From: Zeugodacus cucurbitae | Taxonomy: Eukaryota > Arthropoda > Insecta > Diptera > Tephritidae | Direction of reading: 5' to 3' | DNA length: 64,000 nucleotides | Assembly: GCF_028554725.1 (NCBI RefSeq) | Contig: NC_071668.1 | Location: forward strand, 53,549,732-53,613,731 | Part shown: piece after piece, positions 45,407 to 56,634 of the stretch | Layout of the letters: each line of letters starts with the position of its first letter | How positions within the stretch are numbered: position 1 is the first letter of the stretch | The notes under the pieces: generated by a model | Seen by the model: only the letters and a program-made list of their open reading frames with translations | What the model was told of the DNA's origin: nothing | Databases searched by the model: none | Made by a program: the position numbers and the translations under genes

Positions 45407-47310
45407 CATATTTGGAGAAGGATGTTGCCGACAAAGAGACCGTGAGACAAGTGAGTTCGGAATAAAATATGTATGAGCGAAAACTCGAATTGCGCAGACA
45501 TACAAACTAAGTTGGTATATAATTGTTTTTGCTTTTCACGCCAGTGCAATAAATAAATTCCTTAGCAATATATACTGGCAGAGTTGGTAGGACCTTTGAT
45601 TTATTTTGCCTGCAGTGAAAAGCTTTCCATTTTCATTGCTTTTCTACTTTTCTGCTCGTTGCACTTTTCTTCGATTTAGTTGTTTGTAACTGAAGTATGT
45701 GTAGACAAATAGTTGTAGGTCTTTTACTTGTGAAGGAACTTGAAAGCGTTTCATCTGTGTTATCTATGGCTTTACTCGTAAAGTTTATTATAATGATATG
45801 TGTCTATATTTCTTTATAATTGGTGATAATTTTAGTTAGAATTCTAACTGAACTCATCACAAAGTGTAGGAAATGATTTAATTGGTACCCGTCTTTTAAG
45901 GTCTAACAAGTCTTAATTCCCTCCGAATGGGCAGAGTTTTTATATAAAAATTTTAATGTTAATGTATGCTTTTCAAAAAATCTAGAGCAATATCGACCGG
46001 TATTCGAAACACGGAAATGGGTTTGGTAGTTCCTATCGTAATCCACACTGTTCACTTCACATAGTAAATAAATATTAATATAGAAAAACTAAGTAAATCA
46101 AGCAATAAGCAATGATAATGCCATAGTTCAAATTGGACGGTAAGTTTCTGGGGTATAATATTTTTCCTGAAAGTGAGCAACGACTTGCCCTTAGAGAAAG
46201 TTGAGCCACTACCACTTCTCACTAATTCAGTTATGGGTCTTCATAATTCTTTGATAAATGGTTTATGAGCGATTTCATATTCAGGAATATAATACCCTCA
46301 ATATTCGAGAACACAAATAAGGCATAATTTTGTTAGATCTTTTATTTATCTATAAGAGATTCAGGCTATAAAAAGAAACGTTAGGTGTAACATAAGGTCG
46401 GATAAATAATGGCTCTCTCTCCGTAATAATATACAGTTGAATTTACATAACTGGAACTTATATAACTCCAAGTTCTCCATAACTCGAACTCTTAAATTGT
46501 CAATAAAAGTCAAATTTGATACAAATTACCTTCCATAACTCGGAAGTCTTTCTAACTCGTAGTTTTTTTGTGGATTATGGAGTTATGTAAGTTCATATGC
46601 ATTTAATTTCAGAGAACTTCATTGTAAATAACATCGAATTAGGTCGGGAAGTACTCAGTAGACAAAAAAAGATGCATTTTATTTAGTATTAAGAGAAAAA
46701 TTCCTGTTGTGTTAATATACACGTAAAAGTATCGTTCAAATCGGGTCTTATATTCATGAGTTAAGCTTTCATATATCTCTGTCCTGTTTGTTTTGCTGTC
46801 CTCCTAAGTATTGTTCCGTTTATATACTTTTGTTCTGCGGGTGCGAATTGCGTTTATCTTTAGTTCTATATACGACTTGTTTGCACTTACTACATAGATA
46901 CGTATTATCTTCGAACTTAGCTTACACGAGCATTTGTAGTTTGTTTGTTGTTGTTGCTCCGTGCCATTCATTCGCTTTTGCTGTTGTTCTAAGATTGTTG
47001 CTGCACTTGATTTATTTGCTTTACTTTCATAGTCTGCAACACATTGTTCACTAAGCGACAGCTCGTTTGTTCTATCCTTCAGTTTCACACTTACCCCTCG
47101 ATTTGTTCGTCCTTCATGTTTTGTTTTCGCATGGTGCGCTTTGCCATGTTGTTGACAGGTAAATTTGTGACTTTTTATCAGCAATATTGCTAAACTGTCT
47201 GTTGGCTGTTGCTGCCGTTTTCTTTTTGAGATTTGTGTTATTTTTCGTCTGCCGAAAGCATTGTCGGTGAGATATGGTAGTTTGTTGAAATTTCATTGTC
47301 TGTCGTAGCT
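44431..47310. other. Intergenic DNA
   Basis: No gene recognised. 46434-46600 has several ATAACTCGAA/ACATAACTC units in both orientations and may be a decayed repeat. Confidence 0.35.
45356..45404. repeat. C15 (AC)17 microsatellite
   Basis: A run of 15 C directly followed by 17 AC dinucleotides. Frames crossing it are artefacts. Confidence 0.97.
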
Positions 47311-47329
47311 GTAAAACTCATTTGGTTCC

Positions 47330-48175
47330 GATAAAACCGATGGTTTGGAATCCGATAAAACCTCCCATCCGAGCTCCCGTAGCTTCTGACGAGTCATCAT
47401 CGAAGTGTGTGGTGTGGTGTTGTCCTAGTTTAACACTACACCCTTATTGTTGCCCAATTCTGGACGCTTCTGGTCGACCGCCTGCTTCAAGCCAGTTCGA
47501 GTTGTTCGAAATAGATGGTAGAATTAAGCGTCTGGCCATATGGAAGCAGCTTATAAGAATTCCATCCAATCCCACCAAACACACAGCAAAACCTTCCAGG
47601 CCGTCAATCCCGGCTTGGACATTGTTTGGGACGATTCACCGGTCTTCGACCACGACCGTTTTCGATTGATATTGTCGTATAATGTGATCCATTTTTCGTC
47701 GCCAGTCACCATCCGCTTCAAAAATGGGTCGAGTTCGTTCCATTTCAGCAGCATATTGCAGGCGTTGATTTGGTCCAGAAGGTTTTTTTGCGTCAAATCA
47801 TGCGGCACCCAAACATCAAGCTTTTTTGTCTATCCAGCGTTTAAAATGGTTTGGTGATTAACTCCCATCTTCTGGCGATGTTACGAGATGCCACATGCCG
47901 GTCTAACTCGATGTTTTCCATGATTGTCGTTTCCACCCGCTCTGAATCGTCGAAACCATTCCTCCACAATACGAAGTGATAAAGCACCATACCCCAAAAC
48001 ACTATTAATCTCACGGAACGTTTCTCTAGCTGATTTGTCTTAACGAAGGAAAACTTTAAAATAGCGCAAATTTCGGCGTTAGTGAACTCCATGTTTACAC
48101 GTCCATAACTGTTGAACGCAATATCCAAAATAATCACGCATAGCGTCGTTTTAGAGGTCATGTCAAGACCTAGTT
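47330..48175 (-). pseudogene. Degenerate DD34D-type mariner transposase
   Basis: Minus strand. From its 5' side: NMEFTNAEICAILKFSFVK (first helix-turn-helix), a linker in broken frames, the WVPHDLTQ-like segment PHDLTQKNLLDQINAC, the first catalytic Asp in MVTGDEKWITLYDN, KPGLTAWKVLLCVWWDW, then a HTSMMTRQKLRELGWEVL-type piece near 47370-47420 in another frame. The catalytic part after this is missing. Several frameshifts and stops. It is a mauritiana/cecropia-like mariner, older than the rosa copies. Confidence 0.8.
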
Positions 48176-48300
48176 TGAAAGGTGTATAGAACGAACGCTT
48201 TATACATAGCCGCGAAATTCAAAAGACAGTATCAGTTAATATGAAAAATATTTTAGCAAAATTAAGAAAATGTGTAGTCTTGGATACAATGCAGATTATT

Positions 48301-49245
48301 CTTCTTCTTGACTGGCGTACACACCTCTTACGCGGTTATAGCCGAGTGCACAACAGCGCGCAACGCATCTCTCCTTTTGGCAGTTCGCCGCCAATTGGTA
48401 ATACCAAGTGAAGACAGGTCCTTCTCCAGCTGGTCCTTCCATCGGAGTGGAGGTCTCCCTCTTCCTCGGCTTCCACCAGCGGGTACTGCATCGAAAACTT
48501 TCAGAGCTGGGGCACTTTCGTCCATTCGAACAACCTGACCCAGCCAGCGTAGTCGCTCTCTTTTTATTAGCTAGACTCTGTCTATGTCGTCGAACAACAC
48601 ATGCAGCTCATCATTCCATCTTCTGTGGTATTCGCCGTTGCCAATGTTTAAGGGACCATAAATCTTCCGCAAAACCTTTTTCTCGAAAACTCCTAGTGCC
48701 GTCTCATCGGATGTTGACACCGTCCACGCTTCTACACCATAAAGTAGGACGGGAATGATGAGGGACTTGTAGAGTTTAGTTTTTGTTCGTCGAGATAGGA
48801 CTTTACTTTTCAATTGCCTACTCAGTCCATAGTAGCACCTGTTGGCAAGAGTGATTCTGCGTTGGATTTAAAGGCTGACATTATTATCGGTGTTGATGCT
48901 GGTGTCCAGGTATACGAAATTATCTACAATTTCAAAGTTATGACTGTCAACAGTGACGTGGGAGCCAAGACGCGAATGCGCTGACTGTTTGTTTGATGAC
49001 AAGAAATATTTCGTCTTGTCCTCGTTCACCTTCAGACCCATTCGCTTCGCTTCCTTAATTAATTCCAGGCGGGAAAAAGCAGAACTAACTGCGCGGGTGT
49101 TGTTTCCAATGATATCGATATCATCGGCGTACACCTCCCTTATTGTGGATTGGGCAGAGTACACTGAGATTCCAAACGTCGGGCATGCTTTCTTAAGACC
49201 ATATTCCGCAAATAAACTGATGAATGTACCTTATCAGCTCTTCGC
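48301..49245 (-). pseudogene. LINE fragment: reverse transcriptase and C-terminal region
   Basis: Minus strand. RT active-site motif VYADDIDIIGN near 49110-49140, followed by KVNEDKTKYF. Then come the thumb/tail segment TKLYKSLIIPVLLYGVEAWT and VLRKIYGPLNIGNG. A conserved C-terminal block with PAGGSRGRGRPPLRWKDQ follows and the 3' end is a short AAG repeat (near 48300-48310 in reverse). Upstream of YADD the sequence jumps to an LCPIHNKG motif, so the palm between is deleted. The 3' microsatellite-like tail suits an RTE-type LINE, but the clade is a guess. Confidence 0.8.
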
Positions 49246-49412
49246 CGCCGTAGATTGCAGATTGGTGACGAAAATAAGTGAAATGAGTCCAAGAATTACC
49301 CCAAATCTCATATACAATATATTACATTTTTAATTATTCTATGACTTTAGGCCAAATATGTATATCGGTCAAATTGTTGTTAGCTTAATTAAATTAAATA
49401 AATTGTGAGAGA
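49246..49412 (-). repeat. Helentron-like fragment
   Basis: Reverse orientation. It resembles the left-end part of the copies at 11160-11300 and 30830-30940 (GGTGACGAAAATAAG.GAAAT..GTCCA.GAATTA.CC, ending AATAAATTGTGAGAG). Confidence 0.5.
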
Positions 49413-51460
49413 GAGTTCTTCCTCTTTTTTTTTTTGTTTTTGAATGAATTATTACGTTAATGATAAAGTGTTTCCAATTTATGAATAATTTTTTTAATTG
49501 TCGACAACACGTGCAATGCAAAATAATCAACCTAACGAAAAGTAAATGATAAACGGCTGAACAATGTACATAATTAATTGTTACAGTGACCAAGAAGAAA
49601 ATTAATGAGCGCAGTAAGTAAAACAGGCAGTGTTTACAAAAAGTGAAAAATCATATTACTGTGAATTTATATAGATGCAACGTTATATAGGTATGGAAAA
49701 TTATTTTTGAATTTGACGTTTCGTTATGTACATAGTCAGCGAGAGTTAACTTCACTCAAGTTTTCATAACTCATTCCCACGCATATTTTCTGCTGGGTAT
49801 AAACCGTAATCAGCGGAATAAAAAATCTCAACAAAGTGGTAAAGCAATGACACCAACAGCTCCGCAGTTGTTCAGCCATTCGATCATTTAAGCAAACCCG
49901 ACAGTCAGACAGAATATTAATTCTCTTAGATGGATTGCGCTCATTCATTTTTATACCGCACTAGCGCTGCTGGTGAAATATGTTGCGGCATGTTGCAAGT
50001 CGGTACACATTGCTTTCATCTGGCCGGTGGTTTGCAGCAGTGGTGAGCTTGCTTATAATAAATTAATATAAATGATACATAATTTTTGTGACTAATGATA
50101 TTGTTGATGGGCGTCTTAGCGTGTGGTATATATAAGTATGTAACGAAACTCAACAGCATTGCGTGTTTGCACCATCTAATTATTTTCCTCTCTCAGTTCC
50201 AATAAGTCACAACAAGCTCAGCGTGTTGGCTAAACTGATGGATAATTGTCAGAATTCATTGGAAATATTTGTATATGGATTTATGAAAAATTACTGACGT
50301 TTAATACAAGTATTATACGTCACGACCGCAGGGGTTGCTATTGCCCCCAGAGATACATAAATCATAGATTTAATAACTTGTGTATTAGAATGTACAGGGA
50401 GCGATGGCGAAATATAAATAGAGCTTCATATATAAATTTTTTTCAGAAAGAAGAGGCAATATTTTGGATTAATTCTGTATCGTAGTTTCAGAATCAAATA
50501 ATATAGAAAATCCTTTCAACACATCCCTTGCACCAAGGTTAATTTTTGGAACAAATTACTCTCTCTTAGAGGGATACCTTATGCCTTAAAAACTGATCTG
50601 ACTTCACCCTCTCCTCTTATATGTTTGGAATAGGTTAAATGTTATAAATAAATGATAAATTAAATGATGACTCCAAAGAGACCTAGAACTCGAAATCTTA
50701 AAATAAAGTAATGTGTTTTTTAAGAAGCAATCTGGGTCATATAAGGTAGTATTTGTCTTACGTGCACTTTCGCTCGATCTTACTCGTATCCTTCCTTACC
50801 TGCTACTCTTCCAATTGTTTATTGATTTGTACTCATTAATCAGACTCCACTTCACCATTTACAATTTGATTTCATTGTTTGTTATTCTTGATTTATTCGC
50901 TATCTCATTATTCACCTGAGTATTATTTTTTCAAAGTGGAATAATCAATCGATTCAACTGTTGATGAATTACTCAATTATCGTAATAATTCATTATCGAA
51001 TATATTTGAATGCTGAATACACTGAGAATCAACCGGAATTTGAATAAAACGCAAAATAAATGGAATGATAAAAATGTTAACCCTACTTAAGCTAAGAATA
51101 GATAATGCTTTAATCATAAACGAAAAATATATTCTCAAATGATCGGAATGACGAGGCGAATTGATTTTCGGATTTTTATCTGCTCATCTGTACCCAAGCA
51201 AGCTTTAAACTGTTAAATTATGTTTTGGACAGTTCCGTATACCAAATATATTGTGTGGATCTCCAATATTTTGATCTTAGTAACTACATCCTGTAACGCC
51301 TGTTTTGGAATAAATCTATTTTCTTCTAATTTCTAAATTATTAATATTAAAATTAAGCTATCTTCGAAAATGGAGAAATTACTTTTTTTACTTAAGTCTC
51401 AATTTCTCGAAAAAATTGGTTTGGCTCAATACCCAAAAATAAAGTCGATTTTGCCAAATT
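49413..51460. other. Intergenic DNA with two TATA-like sites
   Basis: No gene supported. TATAAAAA on the minus strand (49955-49948) and TATATATAAG on the plus strand (50127-50136) face away from each other, 170 bp apart. Each is followed by a very short frame only. Confidence 0.3.
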
Positions 51461-51647
51461 TATACTAATATTATAAAGCTGAAGAGTTTGTTTGTTTGTT
51501 TCGCGAGTGCTCTGGGAGAGTGATGGGCTAGATTTTGATGATGGTAATAGTTTATCTGAGTCAGATTATGATAAACATGGAAGATGTTTGGTCTTAGCTG
51601 GATATGATGATATTTTATATACAGTTGTTATATATTTTATGATGTTA

Positions 51648-51694
<47 letters not shown>

Positions 51695-52330
51695 TTTCTT
51701 TTATACATTTTGTATATATTCTATAGTAATAAAGAGGAATGAATTGTATCTATGTCTGTAATGAATAAACTCAAAAACTCCTGTGTCGACTTCAAAAATT
51801 CTTTCAGCATTGGAAAGCTACATTCACCCCGTGTAACATAGGTTATATTTATTGCTAGAATCTCAATTTTCTGTACATAGTTCCCATGTGAGGGCAACAA
51901 AAAGACTCCGTGATGGAAAATCTTAACCTAAAACTGAAAATCGTCTTGCAAGTCATTCTCTTCGTTTCGCAATCACGTAAAAGAGTGTCGAGTAACGAGT
52001 ACTCGCAGCTGCTTGCGTGTGTAGGGGCTTGAAGAACAAAATATTAGAAATATACAAGTTCACAATAGGGATTCGAACTATGTGCGTTCCTAACGCCTTC
52101 AAAATCAGAGAGAAAGACAATGGTCATCAAAGCCTAGAGGTCATAATCAAATTTTAGCTCATTGCAAATAAAATATAATTTGATGTTCGAATTTTCCTCA
52201 TTTTTTTAACCCACGCATGAAACTGCAAAGTACAAACATATGTTTCGGATAGTATGTATAAATGCGTAAAAACTTATAACTTTTGAATTGTTTGATTAAG
52301 CCCGTGCGAAGCCGGAATGGTCTGCTAGTA
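51461..52330 (+). mobile_element. Helitron-like element
   Basis: The left part reads ACTAATATTATAAAGCTGAAGA and then GTTTGTTTGTTTGTTT. The right end reads AAGCCCGTGCGAAGCCGGAA, then CTGCTAGT. Both resemble the ends of non-autonomous insect Helitrons (GC-rich hairpin-like end, then CTAG). A (TA)n tract at 51655-51689 and a T-arm-like GATTCGAAC in reverse near 52071 lie inside. No Rep/helicase frame. Confidence 0.5.
51655..51689. repeat. (TA)n microsatellite
   Basis: About 17 TA units. Confidence 0.95.
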
Positions 52331-53702
52331 GTATAATAATTACGTTCATTCGAAAAATTGGTACAGGAATTTATTTATGATGAAATTTGAAATTTTTACG
52401 ACAGAGCATTGGGTCTATGCACAGCCAATAAACGTCAACAATTTCCTATTTTATGACAGTGCTACCATAGCTAAGAACCGGTCGTAGTTGACGTTGAGAG
52501 AATCATAAAAATCCCAAGTGACCCGATGTCTAGCTAGTAAAGTAACGTACGCAAACACTAACAAAATGTTAGGTAATTACCTGAAACCATCAATCAAAGT
52601 GGCCTTTTGTGACGCGTAAGACCAGAAGTTAGAGGCCGTAAATCAAACAAAGCGTGTGTATGCGATCGTGGAAAAATATTTTTACAACCGACATGTAAAA
52701 AAATCTAAACGAAGTAAAGAATGAACACGAACACTGCTAAATAATCTTGGAGTATCGCTGTGGGCATTATAAAGTAAACAACACTGGTCAATCACACACA
52801 ATGCACTCAAAAGAAGGTAAGTACGGACGCAAGCGTAGATCATGAAGATTGACGACTCATGTCACTCGACGATGACTTGGCGTAAATAAACATAATTCGA
52901 TATGCGCGTGGATGTAGCGTATGATCAAACACGGCACACAAACAAAATTGAACGCATAAGTGCATAAAAGTGTAGATGTATTTTCCGGATGCCACAACAT
53001 GTCAATCATACAGCCTCGGCAGATATATAAAGAGTGGAGTGAAAAGTTTAAGAGGCACGTTAACGCATAAAAAAGAAAATTTAAAGTCTTGCTAAGCTGT
53101 TGGTGTTAGTGTTGATCGATGACTGCCGTTGATAATGTTACTGTCGATCAATAACTCGTTACCTTGTACAGCGCGCTAATTATGTTGGAATGCTTCTGGC
53201 AGCACGGTAAAAAATAATTTACTTGTACACCGCCATGCATGCGGCTCGTTGATTATTGTAATGCAACAAATCATTTGTTACGCCGCTACGTGCGAGAAAA
53301 ACATAAATAATGTGCTTAGGATGTACATAATGATAACTCTAAAGTTGGATTTTGAAGAAATGACAGATCGATGTACTTATGGTGTGTTGCTTTTGTGTGA
53401 GAGCGCTTAATTGTACACTTGAGATGAGAACTAGAGGTTAGGAGAGGAACTAATATTCCCAACTTTTCGATTTTCTATCCTTAAGGCTACTTTGATGTAA
53501 TCCAACTATATAGTTAAATACTTAATTGGGACTTATGTATATTCATTATAAGCGCTTAACCTAGATTTATGTCGCATTTGTGGTACCGGTCCGGTCGGCA
53601 TGTTATTAGGATTATGCTCGTTGGTTTATATTTGTTAGCCCTTTTAAAAAAAGAAATTTGGTGTTATTTGGAACTGCGATATTTTTTGCGATTGAAAATA
53701 TA
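52331..53702. other. Intergenic DNA
   Basis: No gene recognised. ATGCACTCAAAAGAAG followed by GTAAGTA at 52801-52823 looks like a short first exon with donor, but nothing supports it. Confidence 0.3.
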
Positions 53703-54480
53703 CAAAGGATGATCCAAGAAGAAGTACTTTTTTCAATAGCATTTTTTTGACAGATCACGTGTGTGTCGGATCATGCTGTCATGTTATGTTTGTTCAGTAT
53801 TGTTGGCATTTCATCATGGAAAGATTTACGACTGAACAACTATTCGCAACACCATCACCCGAAAGTCGATTCGGTGCCGTTCACAACACCTCGGGACAAC
53901 TTGGAACATTTTACGTCGAGATCTTAAATTTAAAACGTACAAAAGTTTGTACAAGAACTGAAGCTGCTCGACCTTCCTGAGGGATATCGTTTCGCCCTTC
54001 TTCTTCTTCTTGACTGGCGTAGACACCACTTACGCGGTTATAGCCGAGTCCAAAACAGCGCGCCACGTATCGTTTCGTCCGCTCCTAGAATATTCGGCGC
54101 TTTTGAGCCAAACTCTGCTCAGCGATGGTGTAGTTTGTGGCCCGATGGTTACTGATTTCGGCAACATTTGGCAAGACAGCGCCACTTCCCTCCCACACAT
54201 CGCATCAATCAATGGATTTATTGAGAGGAAACTTCGGTGAGCAAATAATTTGAGGTTTTGGGCCACCAAAGATCTTGTGATACCATACCGTTAGACTTTT
54301 TCACTGAGGATATGTAAAGTCTAAATTTTATGCGGACAATCCCGCTTCGATTCATGCTTTGGAACAAAAGATCACGCATGTTATTCTGCAAGTGCTTGAA
54401 CGAGTCATCGAAAAATGGAATCAACGGATAGACTATCTGAGGCATAGCCGTGGCCAACATTTGAAAGAGATAAGAGATGA
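53703..54480 (+). pseudogene. Degenerate relative of the rosa DD41D mariner
   Basis: Shares with rosa the leader motif TTTGACAGATCACGTG (53746-53761) and the start context CATTTCATCATG, followed by ERFTTEQL-like codons. Further on are ACATTTTACG.CGAGATCTTAAAT..AAAACGTA and CAAGAACTGAAG, the second Asp region (GGCAAGACAGCGCCAC near 54172), and a C-terminus LRHSRGQHLKEI near 54445-54475, like LRRSRGQHLNEI of rosa. Stops and frameshifts are many. A LINE 3' tail is inserted at about 53997-54085. Confidence 0.78.
53997..54085 (-). repeat. LINE 3' tail, inside the mariner relic
   Basis: TTCTTCTTCTTCTTGACTGGCGTAGACACC and CGCGGTTATAGCCGAGTC.A match the reversed 3' end of the LINE copies at 48301 and 60743. 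Only the last 80-90 bp are present. Confidence 0.7.
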
Positions 54481-54790
54481 GCTTTACGATATATACGACT
54501 ACATTGACTTAGTTCAGCGAATAAAAAGACAGCGGCTACGCTGGCTAGGTCATGTTGTACGAATGGATGAAAACACTCCAGCTCTGAGAGTGTTCGATGC
54601 AGTACCCGCTGGAGGAAGCCGCGGAAGAGGACGACCTCCACTCCGGTGGAAAGACCAAGTGCAAAGTGACCTGGCTTCACTTGGTGTTTCCAGTTGGAGC
54701 CAAAAAGCAAAAAGGAGGAACAAGTGGCGCGCTCTGGTGGATTCGGCTATAATCGCTCAAGCGGTATATATATATATCTTTAAAACATAA
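54481..54790 (+). pseudogene. LINE C-terminal fragment, plus strand
   Basis: Encodes DLVQRIKRQRLRWLGHVVRM, then DAVPAGGSRGRGRPPLRWKD and WRALVDSAI, the same C-terminal block as the copy at 48301 but in the opposite orientation. It joins the mariner relic directly at its left. Confidence 0.8.
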
Positions 54791-56287
54791 ATGTCCTGGG
54801 TGTACCGAAATAAATGGTAGTCAGAAGGGACTAGGTCTGGGCTATAAGACTGTAGGATTATGCGCTACAGATGAAGACTCCAGTGTTCTAAAGCATATAG
54901 ACCTATCAACCAAGTGTGAACGCAAAAGTCGTGGCGTTAGGTTGGAAAGTGTCAGACTTGAATTATTTTACTTCAATTACACTTTGTTTGCATTACATAT
55001 TTCATGTAATTATTAAGAGTTGATGTACAATAATTCTTTGTACAATATTAACTGAGTCGAAATGAATAAATATAAATATGCAATAAATTGAGAAAAATCG
55101 CATTGCGCTTTCGACTTAATACGCCGGTACTTTGGCATTTATTGGCGCACTGCACGCACTCATTTAGCTGCTAAAAGCCGACTAAATTGCGCGCTTGCCA
55201 ACATAATTTACTACCAGCACCTATATACTTAAGCGCACAAATAAAATAAAATTAAATGGAATGGCTGTAAAATATATACTTTGTAAGAGGAAGAAGTAAT
55301 GGTGGTTGCGATGATTCCTGATGGGGCTGGCTGACTGCTCGGCACTTGCGGCCAGCACGAAAGCATTTTTCTAATATCAACAAAGAAGTGCAAAAAAAAA
55401 CAAAGAAATGCAGTAATTTAAACGCCTAAGTGCGGCGCGAAGCCGACAAGAATTGTGCTTATTTTAAGTAAGTATTCGTGCTTAAGAAAAAATTTATGCG
55501 AGTAAATCAAGCGCTCGTGTAAAAGGCCAGCAAAATAAAGTGTACGAAAATTGCTGGGTTTGCAGCGTTGCGACCGCCAACGAGCAGCGAATCCAATGAC
55601 CCAACTGTCTGACTGTCTTTTGTAAATACGAATGTCTGTATGTATGTAAGTGTGTGCACTGAAATTTATGTGTGCTGGGCGAGTGTGGCCACGAAACGCA
55701 TTTGTTCGCTTCGTTCATTCTTGTTAGTATGAAATTGGTGTAAACGAATTGAAGAAAAACGATGTGAAATGTCTGTAATTTGGACAATTTGATGAATGGT
55801 TATTTACCACGAGATGGCAAAGTGGGTATTTTTCTCTTCAACTTTACGCTTTTGTTATGTCGCTTTATTCGAGTTTTTTTTTTCAGAAATTTGCATTCTT
55901 TGTTGGCACTGAAACATTATTTTTTATGCAACATTTTCAATCCTGTTAATCAGGTGAGTAGATTTCATGACGATTGCGTCGGCTTGTTGGTGTCATCACA
56001 TGATACTTTTGAATGCTTTTTGAAATAGTTGTCATAAGCATCTACTAAGAACAGTATTATATGTAATATTTGTATGTGAAGCAATCAAATTAGAATCAAC
56101 GAAATTGGGCAATATTCCATTTATATATTTTATGTCGCAGGAAATCAAAATATTTTTAATAATTTCAAATGCTTGTTTTAAATAATCTAGACTCCGGAAT
56201 TATCCATAAAGCGGCATTTGACAAAAGGCTTTTAACTTACATATTTGTATAGAAAATTGTAAATCGGTATAATGATCACACATGGGG
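54791..56287. other. Intergenic DNA
   Basis: No gene recognised. Confidence 0.35.
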
Positions 56288-56634
56288 TTAAGGGGTTAGG
56301 TGGGTTTTAAAATTTTGGAAAAATGTTTATTGTCTTATTAAATAGTGCAATATCTTTAAAATATTATCCAAACATATTAAATCAATCCGGCCACGTCAGT
56401 ATGAATGTAAAACTTTCAGCGCATTTATCTCAAAACTCAATTTTTCAAGTCGGTGGACACGATATCTCAAAAAGTTATGAAGCGATTTTGTTCAAATTTT
56501 GCACACATGTCAAAATTTCAAATTTCAATTTTTTTTCTTCGTTCATTAACTAGATTTATCCATATATTATCGAAATATGTTTGTTTGTATGATTGCCTCG
56601 GAATTTAGCCTCGGAAACCCAGCTAACCCCTTAA
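56288..56634. mobile_element. piggyBac-type MITE with TTAA duplication
   Basis: TTAA at 56288-56291 and 56631-56634 flank a 339-bp element. Its ends are GGGGTTAGGTGGGTTT (56292-56307) and the inverse GGGGTTAGCTGGGTTT (56630-56615), one mismatch in 16. The TTAA target is the mark of piggyBac-like elements. No transposase frame, so non-autonomous. A small Helentron-like scrap (CCCCGCCCCTATTAAGT) follows at about 56645. Confidence 0.78.

Noticed and set aside
45272..45549. Frames with HTHTHT, CVCVCV and GGGGG
   Set aside because: Produced by the C15(AC)17 microsatellite.
52801..52823. ATG plus 13 nt followed by a GTAAGT donor
   Set aside because: Too short to judge; no matching downstream exon found.
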